A stretch of 64,000 nt of DNA from Bathymodiolus brooksi (lineage: Eukaryota; Mollusca; Bivalvia; Mytilida; Modiolidae). The translations under genes and the position numbers were made by a program. Shown here piece by piece: positions 33,425-44,891 of the stretch (its first letter is position 1; each line of letters opens with the position of its first letter). The notes below the pieces were generated by a model. That model was not told the DNA's origin and made no database searches. It saw nothing but the letters and a program-made list of their open reading frames with translations. The DNA is taken from positions 63,998,397 to 64,062,396 of the forward strand of contig OY804588.1 of NCBI GenBank assembly GCA_963680875.1, in the 5' to 3' direction.

Positions 33425-33600
33425 GTGCAATGAACCCGTTAGTCCTGTACCATGAATCCCAGTAGTCCGGTGCCATGAACCCTGTTCGTCCTGTACTATG
33501 AACCCCGTTAGCTCCAGTAGTCCGGTGTCATGAACCCCGTTAGTCCTGTACCACAAATCTCGTTAGTCCGGTGCTATGAGCCCCATTAGTCCGGTGCCAT
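33425..33600 (+). repeat. 23-bp minisatellite (GTGCCATGAACC type)
   Basis: Seven to eight diverged units of GTGCCATGAACCCCG followed by TTAGTCCG. Unrelated in sequence to the main satellite despite the same period. Absent from unit 2. Confidence 0.8.
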
Positions 33601-33998
33601 TCAAATCGTAGAATATTACTATTTTACATTATTATGCTTTCTGTAAATTTCTTCTGTAGTATAAGTTCATACGATATTTTGGCATATATCACAAAGAATT
33701 ATTTAGCGTTGATATACTATGCGAAAAACAGTACATCTACTATGCCAGTTTCACGCGGGGAAGGCTGAATTTTCAGCTGTCTGTCAAGCTATATATAGCT
33801 AGTCCATGTGCAAGGGGGCGGATTCAATCTGTCAATCTATCATAGTCGTCTAAGCGTTTTTTAATACTTGTTATTGTTGTTAATTAAATTTTAAACTTCA
33901 AAAATATTTATATTTTTTAAGCCTTAAACGAAACAAAGAATATCCTTTATTGTAATAGTTCTCAATATATTTTGTCCACATATAACAGTCAACATAAT

Positions 33999-34139
33999 AA
34001 TAATAATGTTGTGTTAGCAATGACTATGCCATATAGTGGTCAGGGGTGAAAACATAGTGCAATTCCCTTCGGGTCGTACACTGTGTCTTCAACATTGACC
34101 ACTATATTGGCATAGTCATTGCTAACACAACATTATTAT
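33999..34139. repeat. Foldback palindrome with ~52-bp arms
   Basis: AATAATGTTGTGTTAGCAAT...(to 34051) pairs with ATTGCTAACACAACATTATT (to 34139). The loop holds CCCTTCGGGTCG. Absent from unit 2. Confidence 0.8.
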
Positions 34140-34199
34140 ATAATTAGTTAGTTTTAAATATTAAAGCACTATTTAGCCAAACGGGATCCGGATTTTCAC

Positions 34200-35270
34200 T
34201 CAGAGTAAGTTATTTGTTCAGATGATTTCTAAAAGAATATACCCGCTTAAGTAATTATGCTTAATCAATATATAAACAAAAACAATCTTGAATTCAGTGA
34301 GATAAAACATTTGTGGAAATATACAAAAGTAAAACTTACCTTCTCGTTTTTATACAAAACCCGCACAGTTTATTGCCGAACCCACTTAGTCAAGAGACGC
34401 AGATATCCCCAGGGCCTTTAAGAGAAAAGGTGGAACAAGACTGCTTTGGGGCCCATGGGACAGACTGAAACTTTTCTCAAAATTGAGGAATTGAGTTGAA
34501 AAAAACAATTAAATGAAAAAATCAAAATAACACGTCATGTTGCTCTTCAGGGCTTCACGGGTCCCTTCTTGGCTCTCCGAGCCCCGGACCGATGTACTGA
34601 CTGAATCCCCCTCTCATAATCCCTAGATATTCCCACCACCCGAATAATCATGTGCCATTCCACACCATGATGTAATAAATAACCTACGTGGGAACTGCAA
34701 GGTGTTGAGGTAGGACATAGTAACTTTCCCCTATGACACAGTGAGTTGAAATTTGTATATGTACAGTACATTTATTGTCGGCCATTTTGTGAACATTAAT
34801 ACGACACATGACTGGCACATGGCTGTGCTTGGAAACTCCAAGATATTGAAATAGAACATAGTAACTCGCCCTTGGGACACAGTGGTTCGTGTATGAAAAA
34901 ATGACACTATCCTTGCACTTAACAGATAGCCTGTAACCTATCTAAATGACCAACCGTATGCTAGGGGGGTCGTTTGTTGGGTAGGGGCGTACCTGAGCGG
35001 GGGTACGTACAAAAGTTGGGAGAAAAATTAGAAAAAGCTTTAATTTCAGCATGAAAGCCAAAAATATCAAATTTATCATTAAATTAAGAAGTAAAAGAAT
35101 GTGTTTGAAGCCAAATGACTTTTTTTTGCTGGTCAGTTTTGAAATCTCCCCCACACTTAGAGAGATTGACTCTCCACACTTTCAGGCCCCCTCAACAAAC
35201 TTACCCACTCTCCCACATTCTGAACCACTCCTACGCCTCTGAATACTGTTCATCTGATCTTAAACAACAA
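34200..35270. other. Stretch between hinge exons without supported genes
   Basis: Only chance frames. The part from about 35030 (AGCATGAAAGCCAAAAATAT) has a counterpart at about 58160 in unit 2; the rest (about 32500-35020) has none, so either unit 2 lost it with exon A1 or unit 1 gained it. Confidence 0.5.
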
Positions 35271-35357
35271 TCACTCAATCAAACAATGTAATAAATAGTA
35301 AATGGATAAATGGAACCACCAGTTGGAAATATGCATGTTTAAATATAAATTAATTAC

Positions 35358-35450
35358 CTCGACGAGTCGGTTCTTTTCTGTTTTTGTGAATGCAGCGATC
35401 AGACATAAGGTAAATGATTTTGCTCGCAGCTCGTTCGGAAATTTTAACAT
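35358..35450 (-). CDS. FReD gene copy 1, hinge exon A2
   Basis: 93 bases between TTTTTTTTCAG and GAG^GTAATTA: VKISERAASKIIYLMSDRCI, HKNRKEPTRR. Same phase and layout as A1 and about as similar to unit 2's only hinge exon (58489-58581) as expected for its true counterpart. A1 and A2 therefore arose by internal duplication. Confidence 0.65.
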
Positions 35451-35536
35451 CTGAAAAAAAATAGGTGAACATTTACATCATCATTAATTTTATCCTCCAA
35501 TAAAACTGAAAGTATATAATTACCAATGAAGAACAA

Positions 35537-35713
35537 TAGGGTCGACACATGTAAGGTGCTGTTAGCATCTGGTGTATGAATATGGACACGAACAAGTTAA
35601 ATTAAGGAATAAGAGATGAAATGATAAAGACAGTTAATTGAAAATAAATATGCACACAGAAAGTTGAGAAAAGAGGAGGGAGTGGTAATTCCGTGTCACG
35701 AGCGCCTGTGCCT
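35537..35713 (-). mobile_element. LINE inter-ORF fragment
   Basis: The reverse complement matches 44325-44490, directly after the LINE ORF1 at 43.5-44.3 kb: CACAGGCGCTCGTGACACGG, AACTTTCTGTGTGCATATTT, CATCTCTTATTCCTTAATTT and TTCGTGTCCA. A further copy is in unit 2 (about 58665-58830). Confidence 0.6.
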
Positions 35714-36292
35714 GTCCCAAGCCAGGTTCTGGATTTCTAACGTCACATGTCGTGGTGGTTTTTGTGATTAGAGATGATTGTTTGTTTAGTTGATATTGGT
35801 GGAATAGATGACCATCAGTTGTTTAAACTTTCTTTTCATGTAATGATCATAAACGTTTACACTTTGATTTTACAATATGTACTGATTTGCACACTTGTCT
35901 TCAGGGGAGCGAATCGATTGTTTGGCAGGAAAAGATACAATGATGCATGTACATGTTTTAAGAATCGGAAGTCTCTACAGAGGATTGTGCACATATGCAC
36001 ACATACACAGATATTTAGGAGAGTGTGTTGTTTGATTGTGGCTTGTGGAGATGTATAAATCCAGGCACGTGATCAGACGACCGTTTCACTAAAGGTCGTA
36101 AGTCGTAAACGTAGATGTAAGTGTACTCATAAGAGTTACGACCGTTCCACTAATAAATAGGACTTACGACTTACGATACAAAGTGGTCGCAAAGATAAGT
36201 GTGGTGGTAGGTACTCGTAAGTCGTAAATCGTAAACCTATGTGCACGTAGCAACCTATGTTTCTAGCTCTTTTTCAGTAATAGAGACATGTT

Positions 36293-38601
36293 CAGTGCCG
36301 GATTTAGCATTGTGCCTAGGTGTGCTTAAGCACAGAGTCCCGTTAGCCAGAGGGTGGGGTGGGGGCCCTTTATCCTGTCAAAACATTTTTTGCGATGGAT
36401 TTTTACCTAAGTTTGAAGGCGTTCTGTTTCGGAGCGATTCCAGACAGAGTGATATAGTTGATAGTCTATGGGAGTGTGCCACAGAGCAGGCAGTCATGAC
36501 AGTGGCTCAGTGGCATAGACACCAAGTGTTTAGGGGGCCTCTGGTTATTGGCAAGAAAAAAGGTTTAAGATGGATTCATGCTTACGTGGTGCAATATTAA
36601 ACATGACGTCGTTCTGTTCAATTTGGACACATAGAAGAATGTAATAGCATAGATACTGGAGCAGTGACAAACAACACTGCTGCTTAGAATAGCTATTGAG
36701 AGAAATTTACTTTTAGAACTTTATTCTTCAAGTCCTTGCATATGTAAATAAGCTTCAATCTAATGAGAAGTTACACACAGAGGAATAAATAAATATAGAA
36801 ACAGATACACGACGAGTGTTATGGTTAATTATACTTATTAAATATTGAACATATATTCATTGTTGGTAGTGCGTTAATCAGTTTATTATAAAACATTTCT
36901 TAAAGATATTTCTCCGTCCATTTACTTAAAGAATTAATAAAACTACAAACACAATTATGAATGAGAAACCTGTAAGATGACTTCTCCAAAAGTTAATATT
37001 GTAATAATTAATTATGTTCAGTTTAGTTTGATCTTTAAATTAGAAAGAGTAAGTTCATTTTCTTAGGCAACTATTCCTGGGTAAAATTAACCTAGGAAGA
37101 GATTACAGATATGGGTGTTGGTGTAGCTTATTGTCTTGTAATTTAGTATCTTGGATGGATTCAGTAGAACGGTAGTGATAGTTTGAGTTCTTTACACATT
37201 ATTCCAAAATTTCCTCTAAATTGTTTCATTATTATTATAGAATATTATTTAGTTTATGTTATCAGATGTATTTTTGTCCAATTTAATAGTTCATGACTGA
37301 TCACAAGTATTACGATCCAATTAAAAAAGATGACTTTGACACAAAGTCATTAAAATTTCTGTGTTATCTAATACTCAAAGTCTTTGAGTATTAGATAACA
37401 GTTAACACATACATTTTAACTTCATGAGTGACGTAAGAATGGCATTCGTTACAGGTATTCTGACCAGTAAACTACTACAGAGAGTGCGACGTACGTGCTG
37501 CTGCTAGGGATAGGTTGGTTCATCTTTCTGTATGATGAACGTAATAGATACAACTACTACTATTCTACTGCAATGGGAGCCGTGTGGTTTCAATATAAAT
37601 ATTGTTCAGAGAATCAGAAGGATATACGATATATATGTTATACATGCATACATACACACATACATACACACCATTTATTTATGATGGCGTTAGCTTAAGT
37701 TTTTGTTATCCATATTAAAGCTATTCATCCTTGCTGATATTTAGGGTTCTACGATTTAACAACAGTCTACTTTCTCCTTTCAGATTTAATTGACACTGAC
37801 ATAACAAATTTCCATATTGTTAGTAATGCCTACGGGGGCCACCGCGACTCCCTCTCTCCTGCGAGCAGCAAACATGAAGCAATGCTACATACACTCTGTC
37901 CTTGCAAACAAGCTCTCACTCGCGCTCAAGGTTACATGCAAGGTTACAGACATCGATACTGTCTTGGTATTTTGTTTGATGTATTCTCAGTCTCAATACT
38001 AGTCATTATGTTGCCAGAAATATGGCATATTGTTAATAAGAAATTTTTCTGAAGCTCATGTTATTTTTGCTGTATTTTAAAATGGTTTATTATGAGTTAT
38101 TTTACGAGTGTACATAACTAATTCATATAATTTAGTTGTTAAATGCAAGTTGATTTTCATTAAATTAGTTTTACTTTAAAAAAAGCATATACATTTACTA
38201 TTTCTATTATACAATTCCTAAGCTTATTTATTAGTAAAAAATAAAATAAGCTTTTTCATCAAATGGTTATGGGGGTCCACCAAACAAATTAAGAGTAAAA
38301 GTGGTCCATGGGGAAAAAAAGGTTGAGAACCACTGCGTTAAATGATGATTAGGTTTAATTACATGATGTTGACTGTAATGACTGCCTTGTCTGTTCTCTT
38401 TTTATCAAGTTTGAGTATTTCATCATGTAACCTGTGTAAGACAGTGTTGGGCGGGTTGTGGCTTTGAGTAGTATATAATAGCTTCGAGTTTGTTGCCTGA
38501 CTGCCTGTGTAGGCCTGCCGGGTCTACCTCCTACAGGGCCCAGGTAAGGGACCTAATAGCTTAACTAGCACAGGTCCTCGTTTGTCCTAAATCCGGTATT
38601 G
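36293..38601. mobile_element. hAT-like transposon with 8-bp target duplication
   Basis: Ends CAGTGCCGGATTTAG and CTAAATCCGGTATTG are inverted repeats (two mismatches) flanked by GACATGTT on both sides (36285-36292, 38602-38609). An 8-bp target duplication and CAGTG-type ends are hAT hallmarks. Unit 2 has the empty site GAGATGTT at 59363-59370. No intact transposase; a 119-codon frame from 36241 crosses the left end and is not credible. A second hAT-type end, GGTTGAGAACCACTG (about 38322-38336), suggests a nested older element. Confidence 0.8.
37362..37400. repeat. 39-bp perfect palindrome
   Basis: TGTTATCTAATACTCAAAG, one T, then CTTTGAGTATTAGATAACA: exact 19-base arms. Just upstream (37331-37349) TGACTTTG / CAAAGTCA form a second small hairpin. 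Confidence 0.9.
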
Positions 38602-41526
38602 GACATGTTAGAGAAGAGAAGGATTTTTCGTGATAAACTCAACCCACTTTTATTTACTAGCACTACGCAACAAATACATAGAATATGCATCAAATCATTT
38701 TTTGAATTTAGTTCTTCAATTCATTAATAGATTAAAGCATTACTTGGAGAATTATTGTATGTGAAGTTCTTGATCACTTACAACTCCTCTTAGGTACCAA
38801 ACATTTTATAACAAAGGGAGGCGGGCTGGGATTTTCATGCTTGATAGACGTTTTGTTTTCATGTCAGTAGAAAACCATTTTTTCTCACACATTAGGTAGA
38901 TCAAATTTTTGCTTGATACATACATGAGGCAAAAACAATTTTTCAAAGATTTGTTTACAAACCATCTACTAGTAAATTCAAGCAGATATTTATCAAAAGA
39001 CGCCTTGTAGAACTCAAACTTTACAAAAAGAGATGATAAGTCTACATAAATTAATCAGAACAACAAGAACATTTATTTACCCCCTATATCGTGTGTTGCT
39101 TGGAAGCAAATTTTCTAAGCTTACTGAGCTTTTCTGTAACTATAAAGAGATTTTCTATGTTCTAGGCACAATTCATAATTTGTTTTACTTGGTAGTGTTC
39201 ATATACCAGCAGTTTTATGTTATGTTTGAGTTTCAACTTGTTCAAGCATCTTGAATGTTTATGTTGCTTCTTGTTTTTTCATAAAAATGTACATTTGCAT
39301 AGAATTTGTCTTTATGATCCAATATAGTTGAAAAAACATAATTTCATAATTGCTTCTATTTTAATCTCAAACATCAAACATTGTTATTTTCCTTTAATAA
39401 AGTTCTTCTTTTCCAATGCAGTCTTCTAGATCTACACTGCATACATTTATTGAAGATTCTTCTGATCCTTTTTGATTGAATGTATATTTTTGAACACAAT
39501 TTTTGTTGTTGGTGTTTTCAGACTTATATTTTTTTTTACATAGAGCAAAAGAAAATATTTTTTTTTTATACTAACTTGAGCATAAATTGTTTTCTTAAAA
39601 AAGATACCAGACCCCCTCCCCACCCAGTAATAAAATGGTTAGTGCCTTATGTGATCGCAACCTCTATATAATTCATTTGAAGGAAAGATGTTTTTAAATG
39701 CGAACATTAGGCCTGGCCAATTGAAGCGAGCAATAAATATTAGATGCACACTATAATTTATATATTTTGAGAGCGGGATAAAATAATCGAAACAGGTCCG
39801 TGTTATTGCTTTCTTTTTCATCAACGTTTACTTAATATCAACATATTTTATTTACGTGGGATATCTAGAAGGAACATTTTCAGGAACGATATCGGGTAAT
39901 AACAATGATTCAAAAATAAGGTTAAGCACAAACAGAATATGAATGTATTTTGTCAAATCTATGGTAAGACTTTTGAATTTTCTCCCTACATATAGCATGT
40001 ACTTTATCAAAGCATTAGTATATGAGAAAAAAAAGTTTTGTAGCAATTTACGCTTTACAAATACATTTTTCCTAATTACTTTGATTTATTTATTATTTAT
40101 ATTTTCTTAAAGCAAATATATTTAAGAATTGGTTGGATATAAAATGTGAAGGAATTTTTTTCAATTATCAAGAGTTGAAATGAAAACAAACCAATAGGTA
40201 TAACTTATATTGCCAGAAATAATAAATTCAATAAACATATACATGTATATATCAATCAATATCAATATGTTTCACAAATCATATCAATATTATAAAAATA
40301 ACAAATATATTTAGGAACAGATTCCGCCTATTCAGTGGTTCCTCATTTAAACATATAAATAAACATAAATTAAGAGGTGGGAGGTGTGTTTTTTTTCAAA
40401 ATAAGTCCCAGCAAAATTTTCAATATAAATACTAACAGCCAAATATTTCTTGCAATATAATTAACTTTAGCAAAGAAATTTACATATATATAACAAAGTA
40501 AAAGAAAACTGACTAATTATTGACCAGACTTCTCAAGTAGAACCACCCTAAGAAAAACCGAACCAAACTGGTGTGCCAAATCAAGTAGAAAATAGAAATT
40601 CCACTGTCTTGTTAATTATATAATTAAAAAAAATTAATCAACCCAATGTGAACTTTAATGTAATCAGTTTCCGAGATATATACTATAAACGATACGAGAT
40701 CTGTTTTACCTCCGTTATAGGAGATGTTACTTGTCGCAAGTCGTAAGTCGTAACTCTTACGATTAAGACTAGTTTAGTGAAACGCACATATACGTGCACG
40801 TAAGGAAATCGTAAGAGTGATCTTAGACTTACGATTCACGATCTCTTTATTGAATCGGTCGCTAGGAACGGATCGTAGCGCATGAGAAGATGAAATGATC
40901 CGTACACAGCAGATTATTTTGGTTCGTAAAGATAAATGGGTTCGTACACCACGGGTCTTTAAAAACGATGGACGGGTTCGGACGTGTTCACAAACCGCAT
41001 TTCTGTAGAAACGGGGAATGGAGCGAGATAAAGCAATGATTTGGTCTAGAAAATAATAATATATAGAACGTGATGAAAGAAATATACAATACACATGAAT
41101 GCTTAATAAATCTGGTATTTGGCATAGGGTGATAAAACTGATCATATTCCATTCTTTTAACGAATTAACATGTGTCGTTACTGTTGACTTCTTATTAGAT
41201 AAAACCATTTCTTACATACCGTTTGGACAGGACAAGGCAGTGATCAAAATTGGAAACGCTAGCATCCAAGTGACCCACATTGTATGGGACTCCATCCCAA
41301 AGTTCAGAAGTAACCGTTCTTTGTTGATGTCTACATATGATTCTGTATACACCTGTTACAAGATCAAATTTCATTGATCATTGTTATAATTATGTTTTTG
41401 CATGTCAAAATAAAAAAAAGTAAAATTGATGAAGAATTTGCCAACTTTTGCGAAATTAGTTTATTTATTTGTTTTATTTTTTTAGTTATTATATTTTTTT
41501 GCCGGGGGGTAGGGGGTCGGGGGAGT

Positions 41527-41785
41527 GGGGCAGTCCATGGTCGTATGGCTGTTGGATTTCCACTAGCTATGCAATTCGTGCTTATCACCTCTGAGTTGTG
41601 AGATCGAATCCCCCTTATGGCGAGGTGTGCTTGATACAACATTGTGTGATAACATTTGTCAGTGACTTGCGGCAGGTCGGTGGTTTTCTCTGGGCACTCC
41701 GGTTTCCTTCACCAATACAATTGTTCGCCACGATATAGTTGAAGCATTTTGTTGAGTATGTCGTTAAACCTCATAATCCTATCCA
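41527..41785 (+). mobile_element. tRNA-derived SINE in high-identity tract (unit 1)
   Basis: TCGTATGGCTGTTGGATTTC head, TGTGAGATCGAATCCCCCTT box B, TGTGATAACATTTGTCAGTG body, TTCGCCACGATATAG core. Counterpart at 62341-62599. Confidence 0.75.
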
Positions 41786-43090
41786 TTTTTGCTATTATTG
41801 ATATAGATGTCTAGACTCGCTCTCCTCTTATTAAGTTATTGCATTATCAAAATAAAATATCAATACTAAGTTATTTGTCCTTTATCTCATAGAAATTAGT
41901 ATCTGTGATTCTATTGCTACTTTCAAATATTTTGGCTTTAAGCGTACATGATGCAGATTATTCCAGAAACGCGTCCTGCTCACTAAATTTGATATTTACG
42001 TTTTTATTACTCACAACTGAATATTATTACTGCAATAAAAATAATTTGAGGCAGTAAACATATCCAATAAACCTCATAAAAATAGCTTGTCTAAGTAATA
42101 TTATATTTTTTAATTAAACATATTGATAGTTTTTTTGTGAAGTAAATTTATTCTAAGAAAAGAAAATTATATATTAATGAAGTAAATTTACGTTTTTTTT
42201 GTAAAGTAAAATCATTTTTTTTTTTATTAATGTGAGGTATATCACCTCAACCGCCTATAACATTCCATTCACTAAACCTCTAACGTGTGTTCCAATTTCT
42301 ATCTTGTCTGAAATTAGAAGATTATATAGCACATAGTAATGAGCGAGTCGGTACTCTTCACTGTAAATATTGAACCAAAAGTTCTCCTTAATATTAATCA
42401 ATAATTTTTTCTGACGTCACACTATTGTTCGGACAGTGGATTATCTTTAAGAATCTACAGTTTATTCTTTATTCTTTGGTTTTGTATAAATGAACTTGAA
42501 CCTTTTACAATGTTAAGCTTAATAACATATTTTTAAAATTTTGGTAACTGCTTGACTTTTTCAAGTCTGCTTTAAGTTTCAATTATGTAAACAAAGCGAG
42601 TTAACTCTAAAGTTTTTAGCTGTCTTGTAGAGTATTTATATATAAAATATAATCAATATCTACAATAAAAGTGAATTTTCTGTCCAATATCCGTATTCAC
42701 CAATATGATACAATAATGATAGCTTACCCTTAACTGTGTTAATATTGTTGGTTCCCATCTACTTGTTTTTATATTTGATAATAATTAATATTGAATTTAA
42801 TTAAGGGAAATTTGACGTATCACAATAATTCTGTGTTGAATTTTTTAAACAGAGACCGCTGAAATTTTTAGAGTTATCTCGCTTGGTTTACATTTTTCAA
42901 ACTGAGTAGAAATCCCGTCAATTTATTTTGTTGTCAGTCATATTTCTATTTGTTTAGGTATAGCAGGATTATTATATTTATTACTATTTTTCAGAGTTTT
43001 TTTTTTAATTTTTCAAGGTATAATATTGGTAGACATATTCTGCATACTTGTGTAAGTTATATGTGAAAAAAAAAGTTTTATCTTATAATA

Positions 43091-43184
43091 TACATAGATA
43101 ATCTTCGGTTGCTTCCACCAATAATACTGACTGCCACGATATATCTGACATATTGCTGAAAGTGGTGTTAAGCACCATAACTAG
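43091..43184 (+). mobile_element. SINE 3' fragment at edge of unit 1
   Basis: TAATCTTCGGTTGCTTCCAC to GTGGTGTTAAGCACCATAAC. It abuts the satellite that follows; the same fragment closes the window at 63911-64000. Confidence 0.75.
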
Positions 43185-43535
43185 TATATATGACCGGCAC
43201 AGAAGAATATATAGGACCGGCATATAAGAGTATGTAGGACCGGCATATAAGAGTGTGTAGGACCGGCATATAAGAGTATGTACGACCGGCATATAAGAGT
43301 ATGCAGGAAAGGCATATAAGAGTATGTAGGACGGCATATACGAGTATAAAGGACTAGAATATAATAATATAGAGGAGCGGCATATAAGAGTATGTAGGAC
43401 TGGCATATACTAATATATAGGAGCGGCATATCAGAGTATGTAGCACCGGCATATAAGAGTATGTGGGACCGGCATATCAGAGTATAACGGACTGGCATAT
43501 AAGAGTATATAGGAGCGGCATATAAGAATATAAAA
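43185..43535. repeat. 23-bp satellite, block h
   Basis: About 15 units, unusually close to the consensus GGACCGGCATATAAG / AGTATGTA in the middle. It joins the SINE fragment on the left and a LINE ORF1 on the right. Confidence 0.9.
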
Positions 43536-43544
43536 TAATTAATA

Positions 43545-44298
43545 AAGATGATATAGAAAAACTAGTAACCGAAATTATGGGAAAACTGATGACATAAATG
43601 TAGTACGAAATAAAAGACGAAATTGTAAAAGAAGTAAGAAAGGAAAATGAAAAAATCAGAAAAGAAATGAAAATTGAGAACGAAAAATTAAGAGCAGATT
43701 ATAACACCAGAATGTCTAGCTTAAGTGGGAAATTGGAATCTGTAGAAATTGACAATGCGAACTTGCTTAAAACAAATGCCGTGTTGTGCACTCGCATTAA
43801 AGAGATGGAAGGAAAAATCGAATCGGTTGAACAGATGTCTATAGATAGTATCAGAAAAGGTAACTGGAATGAGCAGTAATCCAGGAGGAAAAACTTAAGA
43901 TTTATAACTGTGAGAAAAGAAGGGGGAGACTACCAGCTACGCTGCTCAAAGAGATAAATGACAAAGTGGGTTTAAAATTCGACCCAACAGAGATAGTTGC
44001 GATGCACAGAATACCCGGGAAGCAGGGTGATCCCAGACTTTTACTATTGATTTTTTTAAGAATGGACTCTAAAATAGCGATACAGCTAAAAAGAAAAGAT
44101 ATGAATGAAACAATGCAAATACAAATCGGGGATGACATAAGACAACTGAACCAAGAGATATTAAATAGACAGCATTTAAACGATCACATCACAAGTGCGT
44201 GGTACTTTAATGGTCATATTTACGGTACTGATTTAAATGGCCACAGACATAAATTCGATATTTATGACAGTATCTCACTGAAACTTGGTCGGTAATTT
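43545..44298 (+). pseudogene. LINE ORF1 (coiled coil plus RRM-like domain), broken
   Basis: Plus strand. A Glu/Lys coiled coil (KIENEKLRADYNTRMSSLSG ... EMEGKIESVEQ) leads to GNWNEQ-stop-SRRKNLRF; the expected hallmark is EQYSRRNNLR, so Tyr TAT became TAA at 43877-43879. After a frameshift, VAMHRIPGKQGDPRLLLLIF, MDSKIAIQLKRKD, HITSAWYFNGHIYG and HRHKFDIYDSISLKLGR complete the C-terminal half. Earlier stops near 43600 show decay. A different ORF1 lineage from the one at 2.8-3.6 kb. Confidence 0.8.
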
Positions 44299-44324
44299 AA
44301 TCCAGCAACTTAATCAATAGCGTT

Positions 44325-44490
44325 TGACACAGGCGCTCGTGGCACGGACCTACTACCCTCTTTTTTCTAACTTTCTGCTTACAAATTTATTTTCAGTAAA
44401 AATTCTTTATTTCTTTATTATTTCATCTCTTGTTTTCTTATTTTAACTTGTTCGTGTCAATATTCATGCAATCTTATGTCAACATCAAAT
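44325..44490 (+). mobile_element. LINE region following ORF1
   Basis: CACAGGCGCTCGTGGCACGG to GTGTCGACCCTAT, the inverted counterpart of 35537-35713. Untranslated spacer between ORF1 and ORF2 of the LINE, or start of ORF2. Confidence 0.5.
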
Positions 44491-44891
44491 TGAATGTGTC
44501 GACCCTATATAGATACTAATAATCCCCAAGGCATGCAACTCGGCAGGTATAACAATCGTACCCCTGCTCTCTTCGAGTACATTTATTGCACCTTATTTCC
44601 ATTACGTCATTCAAACTAGGACATGTATCCATTCCTAATAGACGCATCTTTCTGCCCCTGTTTTTGCTTTGTCCATACGATAGCTCAGTTCTCCAGAATT
44701 TTAAGATTTTCACACATTTATTGCCAAATTTTCCGTATAAGGACAAATGGATGGCGGAAGTGACATACCACTGCATTTACTTCAACGATAGGGTCAGAAA
44801 AGTTCAAAAAATTTGGCAATAAATGTTTGAAAAATGTTAACTTCTGGAGAACTGAGCTATCGTATAGACAAAGCAAAAACAGGGGCAGAAA

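Larger units (their letters stand above)
36083..40783. mobile_element. Candidate DNA element with GTTTCACTAAA ends (unit 1)
   Basis: Inverted 11-mers GTTTCACTAAA (36083-36093) and TTTAGTGAAAC (40773-40783), each followed inward by several TCGTAAGTCGTAA / TTACGACTTACGA motifs. Unit 2 carries it at about 59167-61597 without the hAT insertion. No transposase is visible, and the size without the hAT is about 2.4 kb. Ends are inferred. Confidence 0.4.
25435..43184. repeat. Segmental duplication, unit 1
   Basis: Matches 51750-64000 in the same order and orientation: three SINEs, the FReD exons, the TCGTAAGTCGTAA-rich element and its flank. Left edge about CTTCATATTAGAATGGTCCA (25490) against CTTCATATTAAAATGGTTCA (52022), with a shorter match upstream. 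The right edge is a SINE 3' fragment ending CACCATAACTAG, followed by satellite. Confidence 0.8.
39250..43184. repeat. High-identity tract shared with 60067-64000
   Basis: By eye about 1 difference per 80-100 bases against unit 2, far closer than the flanking parts of the duplication. Open frames in it (for example 92 codons at 41099) occur in both copies because the sequence is the same; they show no domain. Confidence 0.8.

Noticed and set aside
36241..36600. 119-codon frame at the left end of the hAT-like element
   Set aside because: It starts outside the insertion and crosses the target duplication, with no transposase motif.
41099..41642. 92- and 75-codon frames repeated at 61913-62456
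   Set aside because: They recur only because the DNA is duplicated; one overlaps the SINE head and none shows a domain.
44586..44822. Plus-strand frame MHLISITSFKLGHVSIPN... and its mirror at 46809-47099
   Set aside because: Both are the two arms of the palindrome split by the LINE, read in opposite directions.
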